From NCBI RefSeq assembly GCF_000814025.1, contig NZ_JWLL01000003.1, forward strand, positions 124,001-188,000: a stretch of DNA of 64,000 bases. The letters run 5' to 3'. Origin of the DNA: Tateyamaria sp. ANG-S1. Its GTDB lineage: Bacteria; Pseudomonadota; Alphaproteobacteria; Rhodobacterales; Rhodobacteraceae. Of the stretch, positions 7,670-16,569 are shown piece after piece; within the stretch, counting starts at the first letter, position 1, and each line of letters begins with the position of its first letter. The position numbers and the translations under genes are program-made. The notes beneath the pieces were generated by a model. It was not told the DNA's origin. It worked only from the letters and a program-made list of their open reading frames with translations, and did not search any database.

Positions 7670-9577
7670 ATGACGAATGTGAGGGGCAGCGACAATACGG
7701 GCGGTGTCAATCAGAACCCGGACAACACGTTCGGGGACGGTAATTTCTGGTTTGAATGGATCGAATTCCCAAGCCTGTCTGAAAACAGCCTGGCCGCTGC
7801 GGGCTTCAACATCGCCGATGGCTCTCTGGGCCCCGGACAGACAGTCTACAATGCGGGCACGTCCAACACCCTGAACCTGCCCACCCAGTCCGGCACACTT
7901 GGAAACAACGACGACTTCTTCGGCATCCGCATCTCGACAACACTCGAGGTCGAAACGGGCGGCGAATACACCTTCACGCTCAATTCCGACGACGGCTCGC
8001 GGCTCTATGTGAACGGCCAGGAAGTCGTCGAAAGCGACGCGGCGCGGCCCGTCGGGACGATCGAAACCGGCAGTATAACGCTGGGGCCCGGCCAGCACGA
8101 AATCGTCATCATCTACTATGAGGCGGGCGGACAGGTTGGCCTCTTTTCCACGATCGACGGACCGGACTACGCGGGCCCGACAGATCTGGAAGACGCCAAC
8201 GTCGCCGCCAACGCGGGCGATGATACGATTACCACCGGCGAAGGGTTCGACAACGTCGTCGCCGGTGAGGGCGACGATTTCATCACCGATGATGGCGATG
8301 GCGGCAGCTTTAGCGGTGGCGCCGGAAACGACGCGATAACGGTCACAGGCAGTGTCATCACCGTCAACATCGATGCCGGGGCGGATGATGACCAAGTCAC
8401 GGTCTTCAACGCCGTGGGATCGTCAAACACAATCGATCTTGGCGAAGGCAACGATACCTTCACCGGGGGCGATGCCGATGACACGGTCACCGGCGGCGAA
8501 GGCAATGATGTCTTCAACTCCGGCGCGGGCAACGACCTGCTCGACGGCGGCGCAGGCGATGACATCTTCAACCTGTTCACGGGTGACGATACGGTCACCG
8601 GCGGCCTCGGCAATGACATCTTTAACGAAGGCGCCGGTGAAGGCGCAGATGTCATTACGGACTTTAACTTTGGCAACACCGGCTCGATCAATGACGGCGA
8701 CCAGTCAAACAACGACTTCGTAGACCTCAGCGGCTTCTACAACACAACAACGCTCACTACTGTGAACGGGGTTGGCGGCAACTTCGGAAATGCGCTTGCC
8801 ATGATGCGGGCCGATGCCGCCGACGGCCGACTGGACGGCATCATCGACGGCACCGACTACACGACCGAGATCGGAGGCATCGACCTCACCCTGCTGGACG
8901 GCACTGGCAACGCGGTCGCAGGCGACGATCTGACATTCGACAACACCAACGTCGTCTGCTTCGCCAAGGGGACGTTGATCAAAACAATCAACGGTGAGCG
9001 TCTGATCGAGGATTTGCAGATTGGCGACCGTGTCCTGACGATGGACAACGGCTATCAGCGCGTCCAGTGGATCGGCGGCACACAGGTGCCTGCCGACACG
9101 CTGTCCGAAAACCCAAAGCTGCGGCCCATCCGCATCCGCGCCGGGGCATTGGGAAGCGGCCTGCCCGCCAGCGATCTCACGGTCTCCCGGCAACACCGCG
9201 TCCTAGTACGCTCCACAATCGCGATCAGGATGTTTGACACGGATGAGGTCCTGATACCCGCCATCAAGCTGCTGGACATCGACGGCATCGACATTGTCGA
9301 CGATCTGCACGACGTCGCATATTTCCACATGCTCTTCGACCACCACGAGATCGTGTTTTCAAACGGGGCGCCGACAGAAAGCCTGTATACCGGCCCCGAA
9401 GCGCTCAAGTCCGTGTCCCCGGATGCACAACAGGAAATCGCGGCACTGTTCCCCGAAATCCTCGACCCCGACTACGCCCCGACAAGCGCGCGGTTCATCC
9501 CCGAAAAGGGCAAGCAGATGAAAAACCTGGTCCAGCGACATCAGAAGAACAGCAAGGACCTGCTGTCATTCAGCTAG
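7670..9577 (+). CDS. Secreted PA14-RTX-Hint multidomain protein
   Basis: 635 residues in three parts. Residues ~20-165 look like a PA14 carbohydrate-binding beta-barrel (TFTLNSDDGSRLYVNGQ). Residues ~180-330 hold calcium-binding RTX nonapeptides (GGAGNDAIT, GGEGNDVFN, GGAGDDIFN, GGLGNDIFN). Residues ~430-570 form a Hint_2 (hedgehog/intein) domain beginning at Cys430 in VVCFAKGTLIKT and containing VSRQHRVLV. There is no Sec signal, as expected for a type I secretion substrate. The ATG follows GAAGGA. Hint modules of this type occur with RTX repeats in roseobacters; self-cleavage at Cys430 is possible but not shown. No exporter is adjacent; the nearest type I system is at 50-55 kb. Confidence 0.88.
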   Translation: MTNVRGSDNTGGVNQNPDNTFGDGNFWFEWIEFPSLSENSLAAAGFNIADGSLGPGQTVYNAGTSNTLNLPTQSGTLGNNDDFFGIRISTTLEVETGGEYTFTLNSDDGSRLYVNGQEVVESDAARPVGTIETGSITLGPGQHEIVIIYYEAGGQVGLFSTIDGPDYAGPTDLEDANVAANAGDDTITTGEGFDNVVAGEGDDFITDDGDGGSFSGGAGNDAITVTGSVITVNIDAGADDDQVTVFNAVGSSNTIDLGEGNDTFTGGDADDTVTGGEGNDVFNSGAGNDLLDGGAGDDIFNLFTGDDTVTGGLGNDIFNEGAGEGADVITDFNFGNTGSINDGDQSNNDFVDLSGFYNTTTLTTVNGVGGNFGNALAMMRADAADGRLDGIIDGTDYTTEIGGIDLTLLDGTGNAVAGDDLTFDNTNVVCFAKGTLIKTINGERLIEDLQIGDRVLTMDNGYQRVQWIGGTQVPADTLSENPKLRPIRIRAGALGSGLPASDLTVSRQHRVLVRSTIAIRMFDTDEVLIPAIKLLDIDGIDIVDDLHDVAYFHMLFDHHEIVFSNGAPTESLYTGPEALKSVSPDAQQEIAALFPEILDPDYAPTSARFIPEKGKQMKNLVQRHQKNSKDLLSFS

Positions 9578-9642
9578 GATGCCGCTGACCACCTCAAGCG
9601 CAAAAGCCCCCTATGGCAAATGACGGCTTTCGGGATGTGTCG

Positions 9643-10551
9643 CTAGGTCTGTGACGTGCGCAGCGCGGCAGCGGCAAAATCAATGAACACACGCAGTTTC
9701 AGCATGATCTGCGCACGCCCCGGGTAATAGATGTGGAACCCGGGAATATCCGGCAAATGACCTTCCAGAACCTGCACCAAATCGCCGCGATCAAGATGCG
9801 GTTGCACAATCGGACCAACCTCATAGGCCAGCCCCAACCCCGCAAGTGCCGCGTGGATCTTGGCGTTCGGATCGTTGACGGTCACTGATCCATGAACGGG
9901 GACGTGCCGGTCCTCCCCCCTCTCGACAAAGCGCCAGTTATAGATCGTCTTCTGTGTCGGGCGGCGGAAATTGATGCAGCGATGATGCGCCAAATCATCC
10001 GGTGTCTCTGGCGTGCCGTGCCTAACCAGATACGCCGGCGATGCACACACCACCATGCGAGACGGCGACGTCAGCGCGCGCGCAATCATGTCCGGCGCCA
10101 CCATCCGGCCCAGCCGGATACCGGCGTCAAACCCATCCCGCACAATGTCGGCAAGACCATCGTCAAGGAACACCTCGACCTCGACATCAGGGTAGGCCTC
10201 CAGAAAGGCGGGAAGCACCGGCTCAAAGATGACCGGATAGGCGATGCGCGGCGCGTTGATGCGCAAAAGGCCAGAGGGGCGTTCTCCGAATTCGCGGATC
10301 GACGCCAGTGTGTCGCTCACCTCAGCCAGCGCTGGCCGCACCCGATCCACAAAAACGCGACCCGCCTGCGTCAGCCCCACACTCCGGGTCGTGCGCGTCA
10401 GAAGGGGCACGCCGATCCGCTCTTCCAACAGTTTGACCGCCTGACTGACGGCAGACGGCGTCACACCAAGCGCGCTGGCCGCCGCGCGAAAGCTGCCGTG
10501 CTCGACAACAGCAAGAAGGGGCAGCACGCCATCAAGATCGGTTCGCTTCAT
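9643..10551 (-). CDS. LysR-family transcriptional regulator
   Basis: 302 residues with an N-terminal winged helix-turn-helix (GSFRAAASALGVTPSAVSQAVKLLEERIGVPLLTRTTRSVGLT) and a LysR substrate-binding domain of the type found in AaeR/DmlR-like regulators. The ATG at 10551 gives the usual M-x-R-x-D-L start. It is divergent from the Tat-SDR gene at 10680 with a 128-base shared region, so it most likely controls that gene. A weak dyad GATA-N6-TATC sits at 10583-10596. The effector is unknown. Confidence 0.9.
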   Translation of the reverse strand: MKRTDLDGVLPLLAVVEHGSFRAAASALGVTPSAVSQAVKLLEERIGVPLLTRTTRSVGLTQAGRVFVDRVRPALAEVSDTLASIREFGERPSGLLRINAPRIAYPVIFEPVLPAFLEAYPDVEVEVFLDDGLADIVRDGFDAGIRLGRMVAPDMIARALTSPSRMVVCASPAYLVRHGTPETPDDLAHHRCINFRRPTQKTIYNWRFVERGEDRHVPVHGSVTVNDPNAKIHAALAGLGLAYEVGPIVQPHLDRGDLVQVLEGHLPDIPGFHIYYPGRAQIMLKLRVFIDFAAAALRTSQT

Positions 10552-10679
10552 TCATTAGCCAGACTTAACAGGCCATCCAGAAGATAGCTGATTATCGAAC
10601 AACGGCAACGGGCACATATTCGCTTCAGACATGAACGGGCCACAACCGGAAACGGGGCCCAGAACCAAGGAGCGAAAAC

Positions 10680-11633
10680 ATGACCGATCACATCGACACC
10701 ACCCGCCGCAGCCTTCTGACCTCCGGCATCGCAGGGGCCGCCGCCGCGGGCGCTGGCCTTGCCGCAGCAACCGGCGCCTTCGCCCAGACCGCCCCATCCG
10801 GCACGCTCGAAGGCAAGGTTGCACTCATCACCGGCGCGGCCAGCGGCATCGGTCGCGGTATCGCAGAAGAATACGCCCGACACGGCGCCTCCGTCGTGAT
10901 GCTTGATGTGGCCAACCCGTCCGCCGTGCCGCCGGTCGAAGGGTTCCGCATCGCCAACAGCGAAGAATTCGACGTGGCATTCGAAGCTGTGCGGGCAATC
11001 AACCCGAATGTCGCCCAGATCCGGGGCGATGTGCGCAGCGAGGGCGATATGGACGGCGCAGTCTCGCAGGCCATCACGCGCTTTGGTGGTCTCGACATCG
11101 CCGTCGCCAATGCAGGCTATGTGCGCTGGCACGGCTTTGCCGACGGGCGCGCGCTGGATTGGAAAAGTGTTCTGGACGTCAATGTCTGGGGTGTGGCCAA
11201 CACCTTCCGCGCCGCCACGCCTGCGCTGCGCCAGCGCGGCGGTGGTCGGCTGATCTCGATCAGTTCCATTGGCGGCCGACAGGGCGTCCCCGGCAACGGC
11301 GCTTACACATCCAGCAAATGGGCCGTGATTGGCCTGACCAAGCAAGCGGCGATCGAACTCGGTCCCGACAATATCACCGTCAACGCAATCGCACCCGGTC
11401 CGGTCGACACTCCAATGTACCGGTCCGAAGGGCAGATGGCAGCCATGGGCGTGACCACAGCAGCGGAACAGGATGCGGCGATCAATCCGATGCTGCCTGT
11501 GGGCGACCGCCCCGCGCTGACCCCGGCAGACATTGCCAACACCGCGCTGTTCCTCGCCGGACAGGCGGGCGCGTCAATCTCCGGCGTCTCTCTGGATTTG
11601 GCGCTTGGATACAACGCCATTTACACCTCCTGA
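10680..11633 (+). CDS. Short-chain dehydrogenase/reductase with a Tat signal
   Basis: 317 residues. A twin-arginine leader (TTRRSLLTSG, then a hydrophobic Ala/Gly stretch ending AFAQ) precedes a classical SDR domain. That domain has nucleotide motif TGAASGIG at 51-58, NAG at 143-145, and catalytic Ser195/196, Tyr209 and Lys213 (YTSSK). SDRs are normally cytoplasmic; this one should fold with NAD(P) in the cytoplasm and then be exported. An AAGGAGC ribosome site precedes the ATG. It is divergently paired with a LysR regulator. The substrate cannot be predicted; acidic residue Asp76 after beta2 (VVMLDVAN) hints at NAD preference. Confidence 0.9.
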   Translation: MTDHIDTTRRSLLTSGIAGAAAAGAGLAAATGAFAQTAPSGTLEGKVALITGAASGIGRGIAEEYARHGASVVMLDVANPSAVPPVEGFRIANSEEFDVAFEAVRAINPNVAQIRGDVRSEGDMDGAVSQAITRFGGLDIAVANAGYVRWHGFADGRALDWKSVLDVNVWGVANTFRAATPALRQRGGGRLISISSIGGRQGVPGNGAYTSSKWAVIGLTKQAAIELGPDNITVNAIAPGPVDTPMYRSEGQMAAMGVTTAAEQDAAINPMLPVGDRPALTPADIANTALFLAGQAGASISGVSLDLALGYNAIYTS

Positions 11634-11802
11634 CATCCGACGTCGGAGGTAGGAACGAGCCGATCCCGGAAACAGGGTCGGCTCAGTCTATTTGGAGATA
11701 CGCAATGCGACAGAAGGTGATCGTCGCCGAGTGGCCTCGTTCAAGCAGCCCATTCGACTGCTACACGCACCACCTCCGCCCAACGCGGGGGCAAAGCGCG
11801 CC

Positions 11803-12549
11803 CTACCCGTCAAGCTGCGCCATCACCTCGTCGCTGGCCTCGAAATTGGTAGTAACGGTCTGCACGTCGTCGTCATCCTCCAGCGCATCCACCAGCTTCA
11901 TCAGCTTCTGCATGCCCTCCAGGTCCATCTCGGTGGTCGTCGTAGGACGCCAGATCAGCTTGGTGCTCTCGCTTTCGCCCAACTCGGCCTCCAGCGCATT
12001 GGACACCTCGTTCAGATCAGTGTCGGCACACCAGATCACATGCCCATCCTCGGTGCTCTCCACATCCTCGGCCCCGGCCTCGATGGCGGCCATCATCACG
12101 GTATCCGCGTCACCAACCTCAACCGGGTAGCTCACAGCCCCCTTGCGGTCGAACATAAAGCCCACGCTGCCCGTCTCGCCCAGGTTCCCGCCATTCTTGG
12201 TAAAGGTCGACCGCACGGTCGACGCCGTCCGGTTCCGGTTGTCGGTCATCGCCTCGACAATCACAGCCACACCATTGGGCCCATAACCCTCATAGCGGAT
12301 TTCCTCGTAATCCTCGCCCTCACCGGCCACAGACTTCTTGATCGCGCGATCAATATTATCCTTCGGCATCGACTGCGACTTGGCCTCTTTCACGGCCAGA
12401 CGCAGGCGCGGGTTCTTGTCGGGATCGGGATCGCCCATCTTGGCGGCGATGGTGATCTCCTTCGACAGCTTCGAAAACAGCTTGGCGCGCAGCTTGTCCT
12501 GACGCCCCTTGCGGTGCTGAATATTCGCCCATTTTGAGTGCCCGGCCAT
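11803..12549 (-). CDS. yebC: YebC/PmpR-family regulatory protein
   Basis: 248 residues, standard for the family. The start [18 protein letters not shown] is the family signature and fixes the ATG at 12549; an in-frame start at 12603 would add an unconserved tail. Later motifs include [19 protein letters not shown] and FTKNGGNLG. YebC-type proteins bind DNA as regulators, and family members have also been linked to relief of ribosome stalling at polyproline. It is monocistronic here, convergent with the SDR gene across a 169-base spacer. Confidence 0.96.
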   Translation of the reverse strand: MAGHSKWANIQHRKGRQDKLRAKLFSKLSKEITIAAKMGDPDPDKNPRLRLAVKEAKSQSMPKDNIDRAIKKSVAGEGEDYEEIRYEGYGPNGVAVIVEAMTDNRNRTASTVRSTFTKNGGNLGETGSVGFMFDRKGAVSYPVEVGDADTVMMAAIEAGAEDVESTEDGHVIWCADTDLNEVSNALEAELGESESTKLIWRPTTTTEMDLEGMQKLMKLVDALEDDDDVQTVTTNFEASDEVMAQLDG

Positions 12550-12705
12550 GCGCGCCTCCTGTCTCGCAAATTCGGTGGTCCGGGCGTCTATAGGACATCG
12601 CACGCAGGCGGGGCAAGGCCACCCTGTGCACCCGCGCAGAGCCCCCGTGCGTGGCGCACGCCTGCACCGCCGCTACCTTGCAAGCACACAAACAGGAGGC
12701 AACCC

Positions 12706-13656
12706 ATGGGCGTGATGATCAACGGCGTGTACGAGGCCGAAGACCCCGGCCCCGGCACCACCCAAAACGGCACCTACGAACGCGCCAAAAGCACGCTGCG
12801 CCACTGGATCACCCCCGACGGCCCCTTCACCCCCGACCCAGGCCGCTATCACCTCTTCGTGGCGTGGAACTGCCCCTGGGCACATCGCACCCTGCTGATC
12901 CGCGCCATCCTCGGCCTGCAAGACGCGATCACGATCAGCATCGCCAAACCCCGCCGCACAGACCAGGGCTGGGTCTTCGACACAGACGGCGCATTCTCCG
13001 ACCCCGAACTGCAAGCCACCGCCCTGCACGAAATCTACGCCCGCCACCGCCCCGCCTACACGGGCCGGATCACGGTCCCGGTCCTCTGGGACAAAGAAGC
13101 AGAACAAATCGTCTCCAACGAAAGCGCGGACATCGTGCGGATGCTGGGCACCGGCTTCGACCCACACCGCCGCCTCTGCCCACCCGAACACGAGGCAGAG
13201 ATCGACCGCTGGAACACCCTCATTCACGCAAAAATCAACAACGGCGTCTACCGCGCCGGTTTCGCCCGCACGCAAGAGGCGTACGACACCGCCGTCACCG
13301 ACCTCTTCGCCACACTGAACGAACTCGAAACCCACCTCACCAACAACACAACGCTCACAGGCGACACACTTACCGAAGCCGACCTCCGCCTCTTTCCCAC
13401 GCTCGCCCGCTTCGACATGGCCTACCACTACGCCTTCAAATGCAACCTCGCCAAACTCAGCGACTACCCCGCGCTCTGGGACTACGCCCGCGCGCTCTAC
13501 GCCCTGCCCGGCGTGGCCGACACCGTCAAACCCGACATCTACAAAGCGGGCTACTTCTCCCCATCCGAGCTGCGCAACCCGCTGGGCATCATCCCCGCCG
13601 GCCCCAAGGTCAACTGGACCCAACCACCCCACCGCACAATACCACGCCCCGACTAG
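12706..13656 (+). CDS. Glutathione S-transferase, glutathionyl-hydroquinone reductase type
   Basis: 316 residues. The N-terminal thioredoxin-like domain carries WNCPWAHR with catalytic Cys56, the CPWA motif that marks Xi-class GSTs (YqjG/EcM4-like glutathionyl-hydroquinone reductases). The C-terminal all-helical domain contains ADLRLFPTLARFD and KCNLAKLSDYP, also typical. These enzymes reduce glutathionylated hydroquinones in the cytoplasm. The ATG at 12706 was chosen because a strong AGGAGG lies six bases upstream. It appears monocistronic, and a repeat element with terminator-like hairpins begins at its stop codon. Confidence 0.93.
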   Translation: MGVMINGVYEAEDPGPGTTQNGTYERAKSTLRHWITPDGPFTPDPGRYHLFVAWNCPWAHRTLLIRAILGLQDAITISIAKPRRTDQGWVFDTDGAFSDPELQATALHEIYARHRPAYTGRITVPVLWDKEAEQIVSNESADIVRMLGTGFDPHRRLCPPEHEAEIDRWNTLIHAKINNGVYRAGFARTQEAYDTAVTDLFATLNELETHLTNNTTLTGDTLTEADLRLFPTLARFDMAYHYAFKCNLAKLSDYPALWDYARALYALPGVADTVKPDIYKAGYFSPSELRNPLGIIPAGPKVNWTQPPHRTIPRPD

Positions 13657-13658
13657 CC

Positions 13659-13717
13659 CTTTCTTCTGGCTAAAAATACCTCGGGGGAGGCGCGCAAGCG
13701 CCGGGGCGGAGCCCCCT
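13659..13717 (+). repeat. Intergenic repeat, 'TTCTTCTGGCT-AAATACCTCGGGG' family, copy 1
   Basis: Starts three bases after the GST stop. TTTCTTCTGGCT then AAAATACCTCGGGGG is followed by a GC-rich hairpin (GGCGC-GCAA-GCGCC) and a GGGGCGGAGCCCCC palindrome. The same left end recurs at 59900-59957 (inverted) and 60072-60128. Confidence 0.75.
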
Positions 13718-13807
13718 TCAAAATGTCGTCGCGCTTCAGCGCGGCATTCAAATCACGTGACCGAATTACAACTGGCACCGCCACCCCCACATCCCTACCC
13801 TGCCGGG

Positions 13808-15580
13808 ATGACGACAGACCAGATCATCCTTTTCACCCTCTTCGGCGCCGTCTTCGGCCTCCTGCTCTGGGGAAAGCTCCGCTACGACATCGTCGCCTTC
13901 ACAGCGCTCATGCTCGGCGTGGTCCTCGGCGTGGTGCCAAGCGCAGATGCCTTCTCCGGCTTCGGCCACCCCGCCACGCTCGTGGTGGCACTGGTGCTGG
14001 TGGTCTCTGCTGGTCTGGTGCGCTCCGGCGCGGTCTTCCTGATCACGCGCACGCTGGTCGATGCGTCCCGCTCCCTCGGCGCACATATCACGCTCATGGG
14101 CGCCATCGGCGGCGTGCTGTCGGCCTTCATGAACAACGTGGCGGCCCTCGCCCTCCTGATGCCGGTGGACATGCAAACGGCGCGCAAGGCAGGGCGATCC
14201 CCGGGGCTCAGCCTCATGCCGCTCAGCTTCGCGACCATCCTCGGCGGCATGGTCACCCTGATCGGCACGCCCCCCAACATCATCATCGCCACGATCCGCG
14301 AGGACGCACTGGGTGAACCCTTCCGCATGTTCGACTTCGCCCCTGTCGGAGGTCTCGCGGCCATCGCCGGGCTCGCGTTCGTGGCGCTCATCGGCTGGCG
14401 GCTCATCCCCGCCCGCGCCGATGCCGAAGGCCCGACCGAGGCACTCTCAGCCTACATCGCTGAACTCACCATCCCCGAAGGCTCCAAACACGCAGGCAAG
14501 CGCGTCGGCGAACTCTACGAAGACGCCGAAAAGGCGGATGTCGCCATCATTGGCCTGATCCGCGACGGCCAGCGCCGCTACGGCCGCGCCCGCAACGCGC
14601 TGCTGCAAGAGGGCGACGCGCTGGTGCTCGAAGCCACGCCAGACGCGCTCGACGAATTCCGCGCCGCCCTCGGCCTGTCCGTCGCCGACGCCAAACGCGA
14701 AGAGCAACTAAAGGCCGCCGGGGAAGGCGTTGAAATCATTGAGGTCGTGGTCACAGACCAGTCCCGCCTGATCGGACGCACCGCGCAAAGCGTGGGGCTC
14801 AGTTGGCGACAATCCACGGTGCTCATGGGCATCTCGCGCGGCGGCAAACGGATCACCAAACAGATCCGCAAGACCCCCATCCGCGCAGGCGACATCCTCC
14901 TGTTGCTGGTGCCCCGCGACACCGGCCAAGACGTCACGCAATGGCTCGGCTGCCTGCCGCTGGCGGAACGCGGGCTGGCGGTGACGGCGGATGAAAAAGT
15001 CTGGCTCGCCATCGGCCTTTTCGCAGGCGCCGTCGCCGCCGCGAGCGTGGGCCTGCTCTACCTGCCCATCGCCCTCGGCCTCGTTGTGGTGGCCTATGTC
15101 CTGTCCAAAATCGTGCCCCTGTCCGAGCTTTACACCCATATCGAATGGCCCGTCGTCGTCCTCCTGGGCTCGATGATCCCACTCGGCGCGGCGCTGGAAA
15201 CCTCGGGCGGCACCGAACTCATCGCAGGCTGGCTCGTCACGATGACGGACGGCCTGCCCGCCTGGGCCGTGCTGACAGTACTGATGATCGTTACGATGAG
15301 CCTGTCTGACGTCCTCAACAACACAGCCACAACCATCGTGGCCGCCCCCGTGGGCATCCAGATGGCACAGACACTCGGCGTCTCCCCCGACCCGTTTCTG
15401 ATGGCCGTCGCAGTCGCGGCCTCCTCGGCCTTCCTCACCCCCATCGGGCATAAGAACAACACACTGATCCTCGGCCCCGGCGGCTACCAATTCGGCGACT
15501 ACTGGCGCATCGGCCTGCCGCTCGAAGTGATCGTCATCGCCGTATCGATCCCCGCCATCCTCGTCTTCTGGCCCCTCTGA
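13808..15580 (+). CDS. SLC13-family permease with two TrkA-C (RCK_C) domains
   Basis: 590 residues. Two membrane halves of the ion-transporter superfamily flank a soluble centre (~195-385) with two RCK_C/TrkA-C ligand-binding domains (KRVGELYEDAEKADVAIIGL and the copy around IIEVVVTDQSRLIGRT). Re-entrant signatures are visible: LIGTPPNIIIA in the first half and TPIGHKNNTLILGPGGY in the second. Family members move dicarboxylates, sulfate or related anions, usually with Na+. The ATG at 13808 is preferred over a GTG at 13757. The substrate is uncertain. A close architectural relative lies at 19540-21318. Confidence 0.9.
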   Translation: MTTDQIILFTLFGAVFGLLLWGKLRYDIVAFTALMLGVVLGVVPSADAFSGFGHPATLVVALVLVVSAGLVRSGAVFLITRTLVDASRSLGAHITLMGAIGGVLSAFMNNVAALALLMPVDMQTARKAGRSPGLSLMPLSFATILGGMVTLIGTPPNIIIATIREDALGEPFRMFDFAPVGGLAAIAGLAFVALIGWRLIPARADAEGPTEALSAYIAELTIPEGSKHAGKRVGELYEDAEKADVAIIGLIRDGQRRYGRARNALLQEGDALVLEATPDALDEFRAALGLSVADAKREEQLKAAGEGVEIIEVVVTDQSRLIGRTAQSVGLSWRQSTVLMGISRGGKRITKQIRKTPIRAGDILLLLVPRDTGQDVTQWLGCLPLAERGLAVTADEKVWLAIGLFAGAVAAASVGLLYLPIALGLVVVAYVLSKIVPLSELYTHIEWPVVVLLGSMIPLGAALETSGGTELIAGWLVTMTDGLPAWAVLTVLMIVTMSLSDVLNNTATTIVAAPVGIQMAQTLGVSPDPFLMAVAVAASSAFLTPIGHKNNTLILGPGGYQFGDYWRIGLPLEVIVIAVSIPAILVFWPL

Positions 15581-15634
15581 CCGGGCGCTGGAATTTTTCA
15601 AAAATTCCGGTCCGTTTTCTGTGTCAGAAAACGG
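15581..15634. repeat. Double-hairpin intergenic repeat, copy 1
   Basis: Directly after the permease stop: CCGGGCGC, then hairpin GGAATTTTT-C-AAAAATTCC (15590-15608), then hairpin CCGTTTTCTG-TGT-CAGAAAACGG (15612-15634). A second copy begins at the identical place relative to a stop codon at 38912. It may act as a bidirectional transcription terminator. Confidence 0.75.
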
Positions 15635-15701
15635 CTGACCAAGCGTCAGCGTTGCGCGCCGCCAATCCGCCCGTCTAACCTCCCCATCAGGGAGAGACAT
15701 C

Positions 15702-16559
15702 ATGGACATATTACTCAACGTGGTACTGCCACTGTCGCTGGCGATCATCATGCTCAGCCTTGGCGTTGGCCTGACCTTCGCCGATTTCGCCCGCGTCCTG
15801 CGCACACCCAAGGCCTTTGCCATCGGCGCAACAGCACAAATCATCCTGTTGCCCGTCGTCACATACGCCATCGTCGTCACCTTCGGCCTCGGCCCCGAAA
15901 TCGCCGTGGGCTTCATGCTGCTCAGCTTCTGCCCAGGCGGGGTCACCTCAAACATGATCGCGCGGCTGTCCAAGGGTGACGTCGCCCTGTCTGTCTCCCT
16001 CACCGCCGTGGTCAGCCTGCTCAGCATCCTGACGGTGCCCATCCTCGCTGCATGGTCCGTCGTGCATTTCATGGGCGACGCAGCCCCCGACGTGTCGGTG
16101 ACCGGCCTCGCCATATCGGTCTTCATCATCGTGACGCTTCCCGTGCTCATCGGTGTCCTGATCCGCCACTTCGCCGCCAACTTCGCCATTCGGATCGAGC
16201 CGTTCCTGTCCCGCCTCGCCACCCTCCTCTTCATCATCATCGTGGTCGCCGCCCTCGCCGCCAACTGGGACGTCTTCACCGCCAATCTCGGCACGCTCGG
16301 CCCCGCCCTCATCGTCCTGAACGCCGTCCTCCTCCTCATCGGCCTGGGTCTCGCCCTCGCGCTCGCCCTGCCCTGGGACCAGGCCAAGACCATCTCGGTC
16401 GAAACCGGCATCCAGAACGCCACGCTCGGCATCACCCTCGCCGCCCTGATCTCGGGCCAGGCCGAAGGGCTCAGCGCCATGGCCCTGCCCTCGGGCGTCT
16501 ATGGTATCCTCATGTACATCGTCGCCGCACCCTTCGTGGCGTGGTTCCGCAGAGCTTAA
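15702..16559 (+). CDS. BASS-family (bile acid:Na+ symporter-like) transporter
   Basis: 285 residues with about nine to ten helices. The family features include LSFCPGGVTSNMIARLSKGDVALSVSLTAV, a crossover helix that binds Na+, and the second repeat ETGIQNATLGITLAA. BASS proteins import organic anions such as bile acids, pantoate or 2-oxo acids together with Na+. GGAGAG lies upstream of the ATG. The stop is ten bases before the FAD-dehydrogenase start and the second gene's ribosome site overlaps the stop, so the two are co-translated and probably serve one substrate. Confidence 0.92.
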   Translation: MDILLNVVLPLSLAIIMLSLGVGLTFADFARVLRTPKAFAIGATAQIILLPVVTYAIVVTFGLGPEIAVGFMLLSFCPGGVTSNMIARLSKGDVALSVSLTAVVSLLSILTVPILAAWSVVHFMGDAAPDVSVTGLAISVFIIVTLPVLIGVLIRHFAANFAIRIEPFLSRLATLLFIIIVVAALAANWDVFTANLGTLGPALIVLNAVLLLIGLGLALALALPWDQAKTISVETGIQNATLGITLAALISGQAEGLSAMALPSGVYGILMYIVAAPFVAWFRRA

Positions 16560-16569
16560 GGAGACACTC

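Noticed and set aside
14708-16480. A 590-codon leftward frame opposite the SLC13 and BASS genes
   Set aside because: Antisense shadow: composition is Arg/Ser/Met-rich low complexity, whereas the plus-strand frames carry clear transporter motifs.
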